This document shows, piece by piece, positions 1 to 11,431 of a stretch of DNA of 32,638 nucleotides. The translations under genes and the position numbers were made by a program. Below the pieces are notes generated by a model that was not told the DNA's origin, did no database searches, and saw nothing but the letters and a program-made list of their open reading frames with translations. Position 1 is the stretch's first letter, and every line of letters starts with the position of its first letter. Origin of the DNA: Halobacteriovorax sp. (GTDB taxonomy: Bacteria > Bdellovibrionota > Bacteriovoracia > Bacteriovoracales > Bacteriovoracaceae); NCBI GenBank assembly GCA_020048985.1, contig JAIFLR010000002.1:1-32638 (forward strand). The letters run 5' to 3'.

Positions 1-2014
<2,014 letters not shown>

Positions 2015-2090
2015 TTAGTTTCTTATCTTGGTTTCTTATTTAAAAAATTACTACATGGTTCTCGTCTACTTGCTTATCCTGTTATGTGAT

Positions 2091-2102
2091 TGTCAAAGAA
2101 CG
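2091..2102 (-). promoter_or_regulatory. boxA-like antitermination site before 23S
   Basis: The minus strand reads GTTCTTTGACA in the spacer between tRNA-Ile and 23S, about 80 nt upstream of the 23S 5' end. It resembles the boxA (TGCTCTTTAACA) that recruits the Nus antitermination complex in rRNA operons. A second boxA-like site lies in the 16S leader. Assigned by sequence resemblance and position only. Confidence 0.55.
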
Positions 2103-2110
2103 ACAGTTGA

Positions 2111-2206
2111 AATTTAAAATGGTGGGACTGGCAAGACTCGAACTTGCGACCCCGTCCTTATCAGGGACGTACTCTAACCACCTGAGCTACAATCCCATTT
2201 TAAATT
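2111..2206 (-). repeat. 10-bp inverted repeat flanking tRNA-Ile
   Basis: AATTTAAAAT (2111-2120) and ATTTTAAATT (2197-2206) are exact inverted complements lying directly outside the tRNA ends; the last base of the left arm overlaps the encoded CCA. In the precursor RNA they could extend the acceptor stem by about ten A-U pairs and so define a processing structure for release of the tRNA from the rRNA transcript. Confidence 0.6.
2120..2196 (-). tRNA. ileT: tRNA-Ile (anticodon GAU)
   Basis: A 77-nt cloverleaf on the minus strand: acceptor arms GGGATTG/CAGTCCC, D-arm TAGCTCAGGTGG, anticodon stem CGTCC/GGACG with loop CTGATAA (anticodon GAT), T-arm with GTTCGAGTC, discriminator A and an encoded CCA end. 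It is the only tRNA in the 16S-23S spacer; the tRNA-Ala often found beside it in other bacteria is absent here. Confidence 0.97.
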
Positions 2207-2257
2207 AGGATTTATAGGAGACTGATGAAGTACCCATAAATTTTTCAACTTGTTATT

Positions 2258-2280
2258 GATGAGATGATGATGAAAGTATC
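2258..2280 (-). other. 3' arm of the predicted 16S processing stem
   Basis: On the plus strand this spacer reads GATGAGATG (2258-2266) and GAAAGTATC (2272-2280). These are the exact complements of CATCTCATC (4018-4026) and GATACTTTC (4008-4016) in the 16S leader. The two flanks can pair around the whole 16S, with a small internal loop, as in the RNase III stem of other rRNA operons. The pairing is seen directly; cleavage by RNase III is inferred. Confidence 0.7.
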
Positions 2281-2318
2281 AAATGACTAATCGATTGACC
2301 CATAAGGTTTTCCTTTAA

Positions 2319-3858
<1,540 letters not shown>

Positions 3859-3952
3859 ATATTTAAAAATAAAACTTAAAGTTTATTCGAAATAGCTCTA
3901 AATATTTTCCGAAGAAAATTATTTGAATTTAATCACAATATCTTTCGATACC

Positions 3953-3991
3953 GTCTGCCAAAACCCGAAGGTTTGTGATCTTACGGCAGAC
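3953..3991 (-). other. leader RNA hairpin with UUCG tetraloop
   Basis: In the 16S leader the arms GTCTGCC and GGCAGAC are perfect complements enclosing a smaller stem AAACC-TTCG-GGTTT. There is no T-run, so it does not look like a terminator. A structural or processing role in the rRNA leader is likely. Confidence 0.65.
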
Positions 3992-4007
3992 TAGGCAATT
4001 AGCCATT

Positions 4008-4026
4008 GATACTTTCTCATCTCATC
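4008..4026 (-). other. 5' arm of the predicted 16S processing stem
   Basis: Leader segments GATACTTTC (4008-4016) and CATCTCATC (4018-4026), as read on plus, are complementary to the spacer at 2258-2280 beyond the 16S 3' end. See the partner entry. Confidence 0.7.
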
Positions 4027-4046
4027 TTGAAACCCGAAGGTCTCAA
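4027..4046 (-). other. second leader hairpin with UUCG tetraloop
   Basis: The minus strand reads TTGAGACC-TTCG-GGTTTCAA, an 8-bp stem with one G-U pair and a stable UUCG loop. It lies between boxA and the processing stem in the rRNA leader. It has no T-run, so it is not a terminator. Confidence 0.6.
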
Positions 4047-4069
4047 AACTTTTATAATATATTCGAATT

Positions 4070-4080
4070 TCAAAGAGCGA
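4070..4080 (-). promoter_or_regulatory. boxA-like antitermination site in 16S leader
   Basis: The minus strand reads CGCTCTTTGAA, close to boxA (TGCTCTTTAACA). It lies about 60 nt downstream of the predicted rRNA transcription start and just after a boxB-like hairpin, which is the order used in E. coli rrn leaders. Confidence 0.6.
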
Positions 4081-4090
4081 ACTTCACTAC

Positions 4091-4106
4091 CTGAGTGTTA
4101 TCTCAG
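4091..4106 (-). promoter_or_regulatory. boxB-like hairpin
   Basis: The minus strand reads CTGAG-ATAACA-CTCAG, a 5-bp perfect stem with a 6-nt loop, directly upstream of the boxA-like site. Position and form fit a boxB element of an rRNA antitermination site; the loop sequence is not diagnostic. Confidence 0.45.
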
Positions 4107-4143
4107 TGTTAATTTTACTTGAACAGTCGCGAAGTGTTTTGGG

Positions 4144-4210
4144 ATAATAAGTATCCACTGTAACTTCGTCAAGGGATTTAAGATTATTATTTAAAAAATA
4201 TTTTTTCTCA
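4144..4210 (-). promoter_or_regulatory. rRNA operon promoter with AT-rich UP-like element
   Basis: On minus, -35 TTGACG (4172-4167) and -10 TATTAT (4149-4144) are separated by exactly 17 nt. Immediately upstream (about 4173-4210) lies an A/T run typical of an UP element. The predicted start is near 4137. It is the only strong promoter seen between pheT and 16S, so the rRNA operon probably does not depend on the pheST operon. No start site has been measured. Confidence 0.75.
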
Positions 4211-4235
4211 AATCCCCAGACTAAACAACGTCTTT

Positions 4236-6650
4236 TTAAGACCTTAGTGGGAATCCAGCTTTATCAAGAGCTTGAACGATTTTGTGCTCTAAGTCTTTGA
4301 TGGTTTCCGCCGACAAAGTTTTTTCAGAATCCTCGAAAACTGTACGAATTGAGACGGCTTTTTGAGTCTCATTCATGATGAAAACATCAACAATCGCTTT
4401 GGATTTGATTTCTTTTTGCTTCAAAGAGTTCAAAGCAGTAATTACGCCCGCAGCAGGAGCATCTTTACTCATCACAACTGTGAAATCACACGATGAAGAT
4501 GGAAATTTTGATATCGGTGAATACTTTGTTTTATCTTTCACTTCTCTAGCTTCAATATCAGTCAGATCAATCACTGCCAGAGAGAGAAAACCCTTCATTT
4601 TGAAATTCTTAAGGACAAGTGGGTGCACAGTTGTGAGTGCTCCACAATATTTACCCATGACCTGTACGTTTAAGAACTCATCAGGATGAACTCCGGCCCA
4701 CTGAGAGGGAACTACTGGGTTCGGGAATTTTTCATTCTTAGGCCCGAGATTTACGGACACATTGAGAGCAGAAAAAAGTTTTTCAATCGTGTTCACGAGT
4801 TCAAGAAAGCGCGTTTGATCCTTTGAGAACAAACCAATCACTAACTGGCTTCTTTCTTTTTCATAATCAAGATAACTGCGGCCCAGTTCAAAGAAAGAAA
4901 AAGCATCATAGTGTTTCTGATTCTGAGAAACCATTTCTAAAACCGACGGAATAATAGAAGGTCTCATTCTATCCTGTTCAACAGACAAAGAGTTCACCAA
5001 GACGAGGTGTTCATTCATGACAGGCCACATGGCCTTCGTAAGTAGGTCAGCACCAGTCAGCGGATAAGTCATAATCTGTAGGGATTTCCCCTGGAGAACC
5101 ATGAAATCCTGAATCTTTCGGTGAAACTGCTTAACCGCTGAAAGACGAACTGGTTTTACAGCAAGCATAGGTGAAACTGGTGTGATGTTATCATAACCAA
5201 TCATCCTTCCAATTTCTTCAATCAGGTCTGCTTTGCAGCTAATATCTTTGGTTGTTCTGTAAGTAGGAACAGTGACTTCAAAAACGGAATTATTATCATT
5301 CACCTTAAAATCAAGACGACTAAAGATGTCTATAATTTGCTCTTTGGGAATCTCCATTCCGAGTGAACTGACGATTTCTTTATGAGAAATATTAAGAGTT
5401 ATGGCCTTAGAGAGTTTATCCTCGCGAACAAATTTGACCGGTCCACCCACACTTGTGGTTCCAGGACAAAGCTCTGAAATGAGATCCACAATTCTCAAAA
5501 GTGTTCGGTAACAGAGGTTACTATCAAGTGTTTTTTCGTAGCGCTGAGAGGAATCAGTTCTTAGACCCAACCGCACTGAAGTTTTTCGCACTTCGTGCGC
5601 TTCCCAGTTGGCGACTTCTAAAAAAAGTTTCGTTGAATCTGGAGTCACTCCACTTTCAAGTCCACCCATAAGTCCGGCCAGGACCAAAGGTTTTTCAGTA
5701 TCAAAAATAACCGTATCGGAAGGATTCAGGTCCCGCATTTGAAGATCGAGTGTCTGAAATTTAAGATCTTTTTCAGCATGACGGACACTGATTTTTTCGC
5801 CGGCGATTTTCGTCCGATCAAAAATATGATTTGGGATTCCAAGCTCTACCATGACGTAATTGCTAATATCCACAATCAAATTGATAGGACGAAGGCCTAC
5901 AGATTCGAGACGAGTTTTGATGAGAGTCGGAGTCTCCCCCATTTTAGGAATATCTAAAGAAAGACCATAATAGGCCAAACATGATGAGTCTTGAGAAATA
6001 TCGAGCGTGACAGGGGGCAAGGCCTTATTAAATTGGCCCTCAATTTTCTTTTCCCACTCCTGGTTAAAACGATTTTTGAGTGGTTTTTTATGATTGGCGG
6101 CAAACTCCCGCGCCAGACCTAGGTAGCCCCATAAATCCGGTCTGTGAGTCAGAGATTTATTATCCACATCAAAAATAATATCGGATTCAAGTTTGAGGTA
6201 TTCGGGAAGCGGAGTTCCAGGCTTGACGTCAGAGCCCAGTTCCATCAAACCGCCTTTGCCTTCACCCAATCCAAGCTCTGTTTCTGAGCACAGCATTCCA
6301 TCGGATAAGATCCCTCTGATCTTCTTAGGTTCAAGGGTCATTCCGTTAGGCAGAGTTGTTCCAATCGCAGCGTAAGGAACCTTGAGGCCCACACGCACGT
6401 TTGGAGCGCCACAGACAACCTCTTTCAAATTGCCGCCGCCGTAATCAAAAGTCACAAGGTTTAACTTGTCAGCTTCCGGGTGGGGTTTGAGAGATTTAAT
6501 CTCAACACAGAGAATAGATTTGAGGCTATCCCCTTTGACGATCACGTCTTCCACTTCGGCCGTGGCCAGAGTGAAAAGTGAGCCCAACTCCTTAGGGGAA
6601 AGCTCAGGAAGATCAACGAAGTCTTTAATCCAGTTCAAAGAAATAAGCAT
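4236..6650 (-). CDS. pheT: phenylalanyl-tRNA synthetase beta subunit
   Basis: PheT pairs with PheS in the cytoplasmic alpha2beta2 enzyme that charges tRNA-Phe. At 804 aa it is full length for the bacterial long form. The N-terminus MLISLNWIKDFVDLPELSP is typical. The EMAP-like tRNA-binding fold lies at about 40-150 (KPHPEADKLNLV, VVCGAPNVR), B3/B4 at about 205-375 (ending RTDSSQRYEK, the editing region), B5 at about 400-475, and the C-terminal anticodon-binding domain at about 710-800 (SKFPSSSCDFTVV). It begins 8 nt after pheS, so the two are co-transcribed. A weak hairpin (GTCTT-AAA-AAGAC) overlaps the stop but has no T-run, so readthrough towards the rRNA operon is possible. Confidence 0.98.
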   Translation of the reverse strand: MLISLNWIKDFVDLPELSPKELGSLFTLATAEVEDVIVKGDSLKSILCVEIKSLKPHPEADKLNLVTFDYGGGNLKEVVCGAPNVRVGLKVPYAAIGTTLPNGMTLEPKKIRGILSDGMLCSETELGLGEGKGGLMELGSDVKPGTPLPEYLKLESDIIFDVDNKSLTHRPDLWGYLGLAREFAANHKKPLKNRFNQEWEKKIEGQFNKALPPVTLDISQDSSCLAYYGLSLDIPKMGETPTLIKTRLESVGLRPINLIVDISNYVMVELGIPNHIFDRTKIAGEKISVRHAEKDLKFQTLDLQMRDLNPSDTVIFDTEKPLVLAGLMGGLESGVTPDSTKLFLEVANWEAHEVRKTSVRLGLRTDSSQRYEKTLDSNLCYRTLLRIVDLISELCPGTTSVGGPVKFVREDKLSKAITLNISHKEIVSSLGMEIPKEQIIDIFSRLDFKVNDNNSVFEVTVPTYRTTKDISCKADLIEEIGRMIGYDNITPVSPMLAVKPVRLSAVKQFHRKIQDFMVLQGKSLQIMTYPLTGADLLTKAMWPVMNEHLVLVNSLSVEQDRMRPSIIPSVLEMVSQNQKHYDAFSFFELGRSYLDYEKERSQLVIGLFSKDQTRFLELVNTIEKLFSALNVSVNLGPKNEKFPNPVVPSQWAGVHPDEFLNVQVMGKYCGALTTVHPLVLKNFKMKGFLSLAVIDLTDIEAREVKDKTKYSPISKFPSSSCDFTVVMSKDAPAAGVITALNSLKQKEIKSKAIVDVFIMNETQKAVSIRTVFEDSEKTLSAETIKDLEHKIVQALDKAGFPLRS

Positions 6651-6658
6651 ATGGTGTC

Positions 6659-7699
6659 CTAAAAAGTTTTAAATTGAGAATTGAAACGTAAATCTCCAGA
6701 ATGAAGATGACGGATATCGTCGATGCCGTATCTCATCATCACCAGACGATCGAGGCCCAGACCAAAGGCGAATCCGTTATTTTTTTCCGGATCAATGCCG
6801 CCGGCCTTAAGAACGTTTGGATGAACCATCCCGCACGGAAGGAGTTCCACCCAGCCAACATGTTTACAGACTGAACAGCCTTTTCCGCCACAGATAAGAC
6901 ATTTGATATCAAGCTCAAAACCAGGTTCTACGAAAGGGAAAAATCCAGGTCGCAAACGCACTTCCACTTCTTTTTTAAAGATTTCAGTCAAAAGTGTTTT
7001 CATGAAATAAATCAAGTTACCAACAGAAACATTTTCCCCCACCATCATACCTTCTAGCTGGTGAAAAACCATTTCATGAGACGCATCAGTTCGCTCACAG
7101 CGAAAGACTTTTCCCGGGCCCACGAAACGAAATGGCGGCTTGCGCTCTTTCATTCCACGCACCTGAATGGTCGATGTATGGGTTCTGAGCAAGTGTTTTT
7201 TATCGGCAAACCAGAACGTATCCTGCATATCACGCGCAGGGTGAGTGGCAGGAATATTCAGGGCCTCAAAGTTGTGGAATTCATCTTCAATGTGCGGCCC
7301 GTCCAGGACTTCAAACCCCATGGAAATGAAAATGTCCTCAATCTCCTGCTGAATAATAGTCACAGGATGAAGACCAGCGGCCTGAAGCCCCTTATCAAGG
7401 ACCGTGTCAGTTAATGAAAAATCAACTTTGTTTTTTAAAAGGGACTGATTGATTTCTTCAGTTTCAAGTTCCAACATTTTGGCAGAAACCAAGGCTTCAA
7501 TGGTATTCTTGAGTTCATTGGCCTTAGAGCCGAGAGTTCTTTTTTCTTCAGGGGTGGCATCCTTGATGTTTTTCATCACATCTGCCAGTGGTCCTTGTTT
7601 ACCAATGTATTTAGACTTCAAATTCAAAAGATCCGCGATCTTTTGAATAGAATTCAGTTCTGTTTTAAAATTATCGAGAAGACTCTCGAGTACTTGCAT
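6659..7699 (-). CDS. pheS: phenylalanyl-tRNA synthetase alpha subunit
   Basis: This is the catalytic class II subunit of PheRS, 346 aa. An N-terminal coiled coil (about 1-85) precedes the aminoacylation core. Motif 2 is RTDASHEMVFHQLEG (203-217), and the motif 3 region is GFAFGLGLDRLVMMRYGI (309-326). A Cys4 cluster (C267, C270, C275, C278) sits before GMVHPNVL; it is a likely Zn knuckle of the kind present in some but not all bacterial PheS lineages. The ribosome-binding site AAAAGGA precedes the ATG. It follows the DUF4416 gene by 65 nt with no terminator, so it probably belongs to the same operon. Confidence 0.98.
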   Translation of the reverse strand: MQVLESLLDNFKTELNSIQKIADLLNLKSKYIGKQGPLADVMKNIKDATPEEKRTLGSKANELKNTIEALVSAKMLELETEEINQSLLKNKVDFSLTDTVLDKGLQAAGLHPVTIIQQEIEDIFISMGFEVLDGPHIEDEFHNFEALNIPATHPARDMQDTFWFADKKHLLRTHTSTIQVRGMKERKPPFRFVGPGKVFRCERTDASHEMVFHQLEGMMVGENVSVGNLIYFMKTLLTEIFKKEVEVRLRPGFFPFVEPGFELDIKCLICGGKGCSVCKHVGWVELLPCGMVHPNVLKAGGIDPEKNNGFAFGLGLDRLVMMRYGIDDIRHLHSGDLRFNSQFKTF

Positions 7700-7764
7700 G
7701 GGATTCCTTTTGGTTATACGCCGAAAAGGGTATCAGGGGCCTTATCAATTGAAAAGATTGAGGT

Positions 7765-8304
7765 TTAAGTAGTTGTGATTTTGCTGCTCATCAGCAAGAA
7801 AGTGCGGCACCAACTCAGGAATTCTATTTTCTCCTGATCTTTAAAATCAGGATAAGTCCAAGGCAGGGCCTGAAACTGACCTTCCTGACATTGATAAGTC
7901 AGGTCGGCAAAAATATTCTGACCCAAAAAAATTCGGTGGGAATAATTCTTAGTCGTCGCAAGGATGAAATTTTCCGCACTCAAAAACCCTACGTCGACAT
8001 TGACCATCCGTTTGCCCTCTTGGGCCCACTCTGCCTCCCACTCCAAACTTAGAAGCTTAGTCGTGAGCAAGAATTCGCGAGGGAACGCACCTGAGGAAAC
8101 AAAGAAGATTCTCTTGAGAAGGTTTTCCTCACCCATCTCTTTGGAGTAATAAGCGGCCAAGGGATTAAATTTGGGGGTAAAAGAAATCTGCTTACCATAG
8201 AGACTTTCTACTTTTTGCAGCAAATATTCTTGTGTGAAAAGATCAGAGCGGTAGAGAAGCCCAAAAAAAAGCAGCCCTTGGGAGGGCGTTTCAAGTTTGA
8301 GCAT
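7765..8304 (-). CDS. DUF4416 family protein
   Basis: A 179-aa soluble protein of unknown function. It matches DUF4416 in its ending (NVDVGFLSAENFILATTK, then a SHRIFLGQNIFADLTY block and PWTYPDF). No signal peptide or membrane segment is seen. The start codon overlaps the stop of the heptose kinase gene (TAATG), so translation is coupled. Family knowledge places DUF4416 mainly in delta-proteobacteria-like lineages, often near envelope and translation genes, which supports the proposed host group. The function is not known. Confidence 0.85.
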   Translation of the reverse strand: MLKLETPSQGLLFFGLLYRSDLFTQEYLLQKVESLYGKQISFTPKFNPLAAYYSKEMGEENLLKRIFFVSSGAFPREFLLTTKLLSLEWEAEWAQEGKRMVNVDVGFLSAENFILATTKNYSHRIFLGQNIFADLTYQCQEGQFQALPWTYPDFKDQEKIEFLSWCRTFLLMSSKITTT

Positions 8305-9320
8305 TATTTAATTAGTTTGCGCAAGTTCTGAAAGTACTCACTCAGTTCTTCTTTTGAACAAAGTGCAGTCCCTCGTTTTTTAACCACGACTCCAGCAGCA
8401 CAGTTACCAACCCAGGCGGCTTCTTCAAGAGTCGCGCCACTCAGAAGTGAAGCCGTAATGGCCGCAATCACTGTATCACCCGCGCCGGAAACATCGAAGA
8501 CTTCGCTGGCGGCAGTCGGAATAATTTGAAGCTTACCATCGCCTTTAGTATCAAGCATCGCCATCCCGTCTGGGCCAAGCGTGATCACAACTTTTTCGAA
8601 CTGAAGTTTATCCACAAGAATCTTGGCAATAGTCTCTAGGTTTCTTTCTTTAAAATATCCCAGAGCTTCAACAATAATGTGGGATTCAAGTCTGTTCGGC
8701 TTGAATAGAGTTGCCCCTCTGTACCACGACGGTGGACTCGACCGGGACGGATCCACGGCGATCATGAGATTTTTTTCTTTATAGATGGAAATGATTCGCT
8801 GACAAAGCTCTTCACTAAAAAGCCCTTTGCCGTAATCTTCTATGATCACACCAGAATGGGTCTGTGAAAATTCTTGAATTCGAGCCGTTACCCGCTTTAG
8901 GGTTTCGTCATCTACCTGGTCTTTAGTTTCATAATCAACGCGGCAAATTTGCTGGGTCGATGTGGTAACTCTTTCTTTAAATGTCGTCATGCGGTTTTTA
9001 TCACGCACGAGTCCCCAGGTATTAAGTCCCCTCTCTTCCAAAAGGTCTTCCACCAAACCTGCGCGGGAGTCCTCACCAATGACTCCACAAAGAGTTGAGG
9101 CAACCATTAGGCTCTTTAAGTTATCGCTGACGTTGGCAGCAAGTCCTAGCTTGTTCCACTCTTTACTCACTTCAAGTACAGGAACCGGAGCTTCGGGAGA
9201 AATTCTTCTGACTTCTCCATAAGTATTCTTATCAATACCAAGATCCCCCACTACAAGAATTGGGCCCAGTTTTGAAAACGATTCAATAATTGATTGGAAT
9301 TTATCCTGAGTAAGAATCAT
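8304..9320 (-). CDS. hldA: D-glycero-beta-D-manno-heptose-7-phosphate kinase (RfaE1/HldA-like, single domain)
   Basis: A PfkB/ribokinase-family enzyme of 338 aa. The N-terminal VVGDLGIDKNTYGEVRRIS followed by PEAPVPVLEV is the RfaE/HldE kinase signature, and DVSGAGDTVIAA (276-287) holds the anion hole and catalytic Asp282. It should phosphorylate heptose-7-phosphate at C1 for the ADP-heptose used in LPS core. The nucleotidyltransferase domain of the fused HldE is absent, so hldC should be elsewhere. The ATG overlaps the cmk stop by 4 nt, and the next gene overlaps its stop. Exact substrate is inferred from the family. Confidence 0.85.
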   Translation of the reverse strand: MILTQDKFQSIIESFSKLGPILVVGDLGIDKNTYGEVRRISPEAPVPVLEVSKEWNKLGLAANVSDNLKSLMVASTLCGVIGEDSRAGLVEDLLEERGLNTWGLVRDKNRMTTFKERVTTSTQQICRVDYETKDQVDDETLKRVTARIQEFSQTHSGVIIEDYGKGLFSEELCQRIISIYKEKNLMIAVDPSRSSPPSWYRGATLFKPNRLESHIIVEALGYFKERNLETIAKILVDKLQFEKVVITLGPDGMAMLDTKGDGKLQIIPTAASEVFDVSGAGDTVIAAITASLLSGATLEEAAWVGNCAAGVVVKKRGTALCSKEELSEYFQNLRKLIK

Positions 9321-10018
9321 AAACTACCTTTTCGTTCATTCCATAAATTAACAATAAACTGAACCATCTCTGGGATGGTTTTTCCGGTGGAATCCAGCTC
9401 GAGACCATCGACGGCCCTTTTAAGAGGGGCGCTTTCTCTAGTCATGTCTTCATGATCTCTTTCTTTAATATCTTTCAAAATAGACTGAAAATCATGCTCT
9501 GTTTGACCGCGGGCCTTTAGTTCTTCGAATCGTCTAAGGGCACGCTCTTCTGCCGAAGCAGTCAAAAACACCTTCACCACTGCGTTGGGAAAAATAACTG
9601 TTCCAATATCACGGCCATCCAAAATTGCCGGACGGTCTTCCACAATACTTCTTTGCCAGTGGGCAAGGAAATCACGGATCACTTTATGTTTTGAAATTTG
9701 TGAAGCAAGTCTAGAGACGTGGTGCTCTCGTATGACATCTGTCAGATTAAGGTTATCCAACTGAACCAAGACGCCAGGCTGAGGCGCAAATTGAAAACGG
9801 TGGTGATGAAAAAAATCCTGGATTTTTTGCTCATCCGCTGGATCAAGCTTACTTTTTGTAAATTCAATACCTGTATGCTGAAGGGCATAAGCCACGGCCC
9901 GAAACATGGCGCCGGTGTCGATGTAGATTAAATTGAGTTCTTGGGCAACCAATTTTGCGACAGTTGACTTGCCGCTCCCTGATGGTCCATCTAATGCAAT
10001 AACTTGGTCTTTTTTCAT
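9317..10018 (-). CDS. cmk: cytidylate kinase
   Basis: Phosphorylates CMP/dCMP to the diphosphate. It is 233 aa, the usual size. The P-loop GPSGSGKST is at 11-19, followed by IDTGAMFRAVAYAL (substrate region), then DGRDIGTVIFPNAVVKVFL and the lid segment ALRRFEELKARGQ. It sits between the chorismate mutase-like gene (37 nt upstream) and the heptose kinase, which it overlaps by 4 nt. Confidence 0.96.
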   Translation of the reverse strand: MKKDQVIALDGPSGSGKSTVAKLVAQELNLIYIDTGAMFRAVAYALQHTGIEFTKSKLDPADEQKIQDFFHHHRFQFAPQPGVLVQLDNLNLTDVIREHHVSRLASQISKHKVIRDFLAHWQRSIVEDRPAILDGRDIGTVIFPNAVVKVFLTASAEERALRRFEELKARGQTEHDFQSILKDIKERDHEDMTRESAPLKRAVDGLELDSTGKTIPEMVQFIVNLWNERKGSL

Positions 10019-10055
10019 ACGATCAGATGATAGAGACTCTCGGCTAGTTCGGCAA

Positions 10056-10484
10056 TCAGAACTCTTTTAAAAAGCTAAATTCGGAACTCAAAGCAAGACG
10101 GTTAAAGAGCTCTGGGTGGCAGGTTTTAAGCAGAACAGGGTTAATCATTGAATAAAGTTCTCTAGAAGGCTCCGTGAGGTGAACGCCACTCGACCATGTT
10201 GGGTAAGATCCAGGGGCCATCGCCATCGCTTGATCTTCCATCATGAGTGAAAATGCCAGGAGCTCCTTAATGCTAGATCCCTTCATTTCATCTTTCATTT
10301 GCTGGAATAATAATTTTTCTCGTTCAGGATCAAAGTGTGAATACCGGCCAGAGGTATTTTTTAATTCCTGAATTTTCAAACTAAGAGATCTTCTTTCTGA
10401 AAGCATCAAAAAGAACTCTGAGTTTAACTGAAGTATCGCTTCTCTATACTGAGCGAGATTAGATTCTCGGGATGAAAGTGACAT
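10056..10484 (-). CDS. AroQ-type chorismate mutase-like protein with C-terminal extension
   Basis: Residues about 10-90 of 142 read as an AroQ helical chorismate mutase: [12 protein letters not shown] (R14), [16 protein letters not shown] (R31/R32, K42), [10 protein letters not shown] (D/R/E of the active site) and an ending MMEDQA. AroQ converts chorismate to prephenate for Phe/Tyr synthesis. A C-terminal stretch of about 50 residues (from MAPGSYPTW) is not part of the usual domain and I do not recognise it. It begins inside the 3' end of the transglycosylase gene (26-nt overlap) and no later Met fits. Being in an operon with pheST suggests a link to phenylalanine supply. The fold call is moderate; activity is inferred. 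Confidence 0.65.
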   Translation of the reverse strand: MSLSSRESNLAQYREAILQLNSEFFLMLSERRSLSLKIQELKNTSGRYSHFDPEREKLLFQQMKDEMKGSSIKELLAFSLMMEDQAMAMAPGSYPTWSSGVHLTEPSRELYSMINPVLLKTCHPELFNRLALSSEFSFLKEF

Positions 10485-11304
10485 TGGTAGTTTGGCTCAG
10501 TGTTTTAGTAATATGGTAGTAGTTCTTTAAAACTTTATTTAAGTAATGATTGTTTTCCCCAACAGGAAGGTTGTTTTTCAACTGACCTTTGGTCCAATAA
10601 GGGCCCATGTTATAAGCGACTGTAGCGTAATAGTGGTTCTCGTTGAACGCCACCAGCAAGTTTTTTAAATAAAAAATACCGACCTCAAGATTTCTGAGCT
10701 TCCCTACCAACTTGGAGTACCCCATATCGTTGTAGGCATGGCCGTATTGATAGCGAAGATATTCTTCGCCGCGGTCAGACTCAATCTTAATGTTATTGGT
10801 CCTCATATAAGAGAGGGTTTCCATATAGGTCGCTGGCATCAATTGCATTAAACCGCGGGCTCCTTTTTTTGAAGTAACCTCTTGCTTGAAATGACTCTCA
10901 GTCCACATCACAGAAAGTACCCAAAATGGGTCTAATTGATGTTTTTCACAAAGAATAAGAACCGGTCGAATGACTCGTTTTACTTTTTTCTGAATTTTGG
11001 GTGGAAACAGGCCAACAATCTGGGCCTCAGCTTCGTCGTAGCTATTATTAGCGAAAAAACTGATGTCCCCGATAAAAAAGCCCAGTGAGTCACTTTTGAA
11101 ACGGTAAGTCTTTTGACGCTTGAATCCAAAATTAAAAGTCTGGGGATAAAGGGCGTGCAAAGCGAATGAACCGAAAAGCACGAGTGAAAACAGAGGAATT
11201 TTGTAAGTGGAGAAGAAAGAGCTGAAGAAAGATTTCTTCGACTTTTCCTCCGCCGAGATTTCAAGTGCATTTACTGCACTAGTCTCTCCGGTCGTTTGTT
11301 CCAT
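10459..11304 (-). CDS. membrane-anchored lytic transglycosylase (SLT domain)
   Basis: Cleaves peptidoglycan glycan strands with formation of 1,6-anhydromuramyl ends. It is 281 aa with a single N-terminal membrane segment at about 35-52 after a polar, Lys-rich head, so the catalytic domain should be periplasmic. The SLT domain at about 112-260 shows VMWTESHF with catalytic Glu136, [10 protein letters not shown] (151-160) and ATVAYNMGP. The start has a good ribosome-binding site (GAGGGAG). It is the first gene of the minus-strand operon and diverges from the plus-strand gene at 11432. A lipobox is absent, so it is anchored by the helix. Confidence 0.92.
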   Translation of the reverse strand: MEQTTGETSAVNALEISAEEKSKKSFFSSFFSTYKIPLFSLVLFGSFALHALYPQTFNFGFKRQKTYRFKSDSLGFFIGDISFFANNSYDEAEAQIVGLFPPKIQKKVKRVIRPVLILCEKHQLDPFWVLSVMWTESHFKQEVTSKKGARGLMQLMPATYMETLSYMRTNNIKIESDRGEEYLRYQYGHAYNDMGYSKLVGKLRNLEVGIFYLKNLLVAFNENHYYATVAYNMGPYWTKGQLKNNLPVGENNHYLNKVLKNYYHITKTLSQTTNVTFIPRI

Positions 11305-11431
11305 ACTCCCTCTCTTGTATCTTGCTCGGTCTTAAAAAGCAAATTTCCTTGACCAAGCTAAGCTAAACCATTGAAGATAAATACCTACATAACGTACCAC
11401 ATTCAGCCCTCCCACCAAATTTCGAGGTTTT
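11305..11431. promoter_or_regulatory. divergent promoter region
   Basis: These 127 nt separate two divergently transcribed genes and must hold both promoters. A TTGACC hexamer occurs on plus, but no -10 at correct spacing is convincing, and I could not fix either start. Ribosome-binding sites are visible at both ends (CGAGG on plus, GAGGGAG on minus). Confidence 0.4.

Noticed and set aside
4228-4245. Hairpin at the pheT stop as a terminator
   Set aside because: Only a 5-bp stem with a 3-nt loop and no T-run after it.
4375-6672. Open frames on plus opposite pheT
   Set aside because: Their positions and composition are explained by the strong minus-strand pheT gene; they are antisense shadows.
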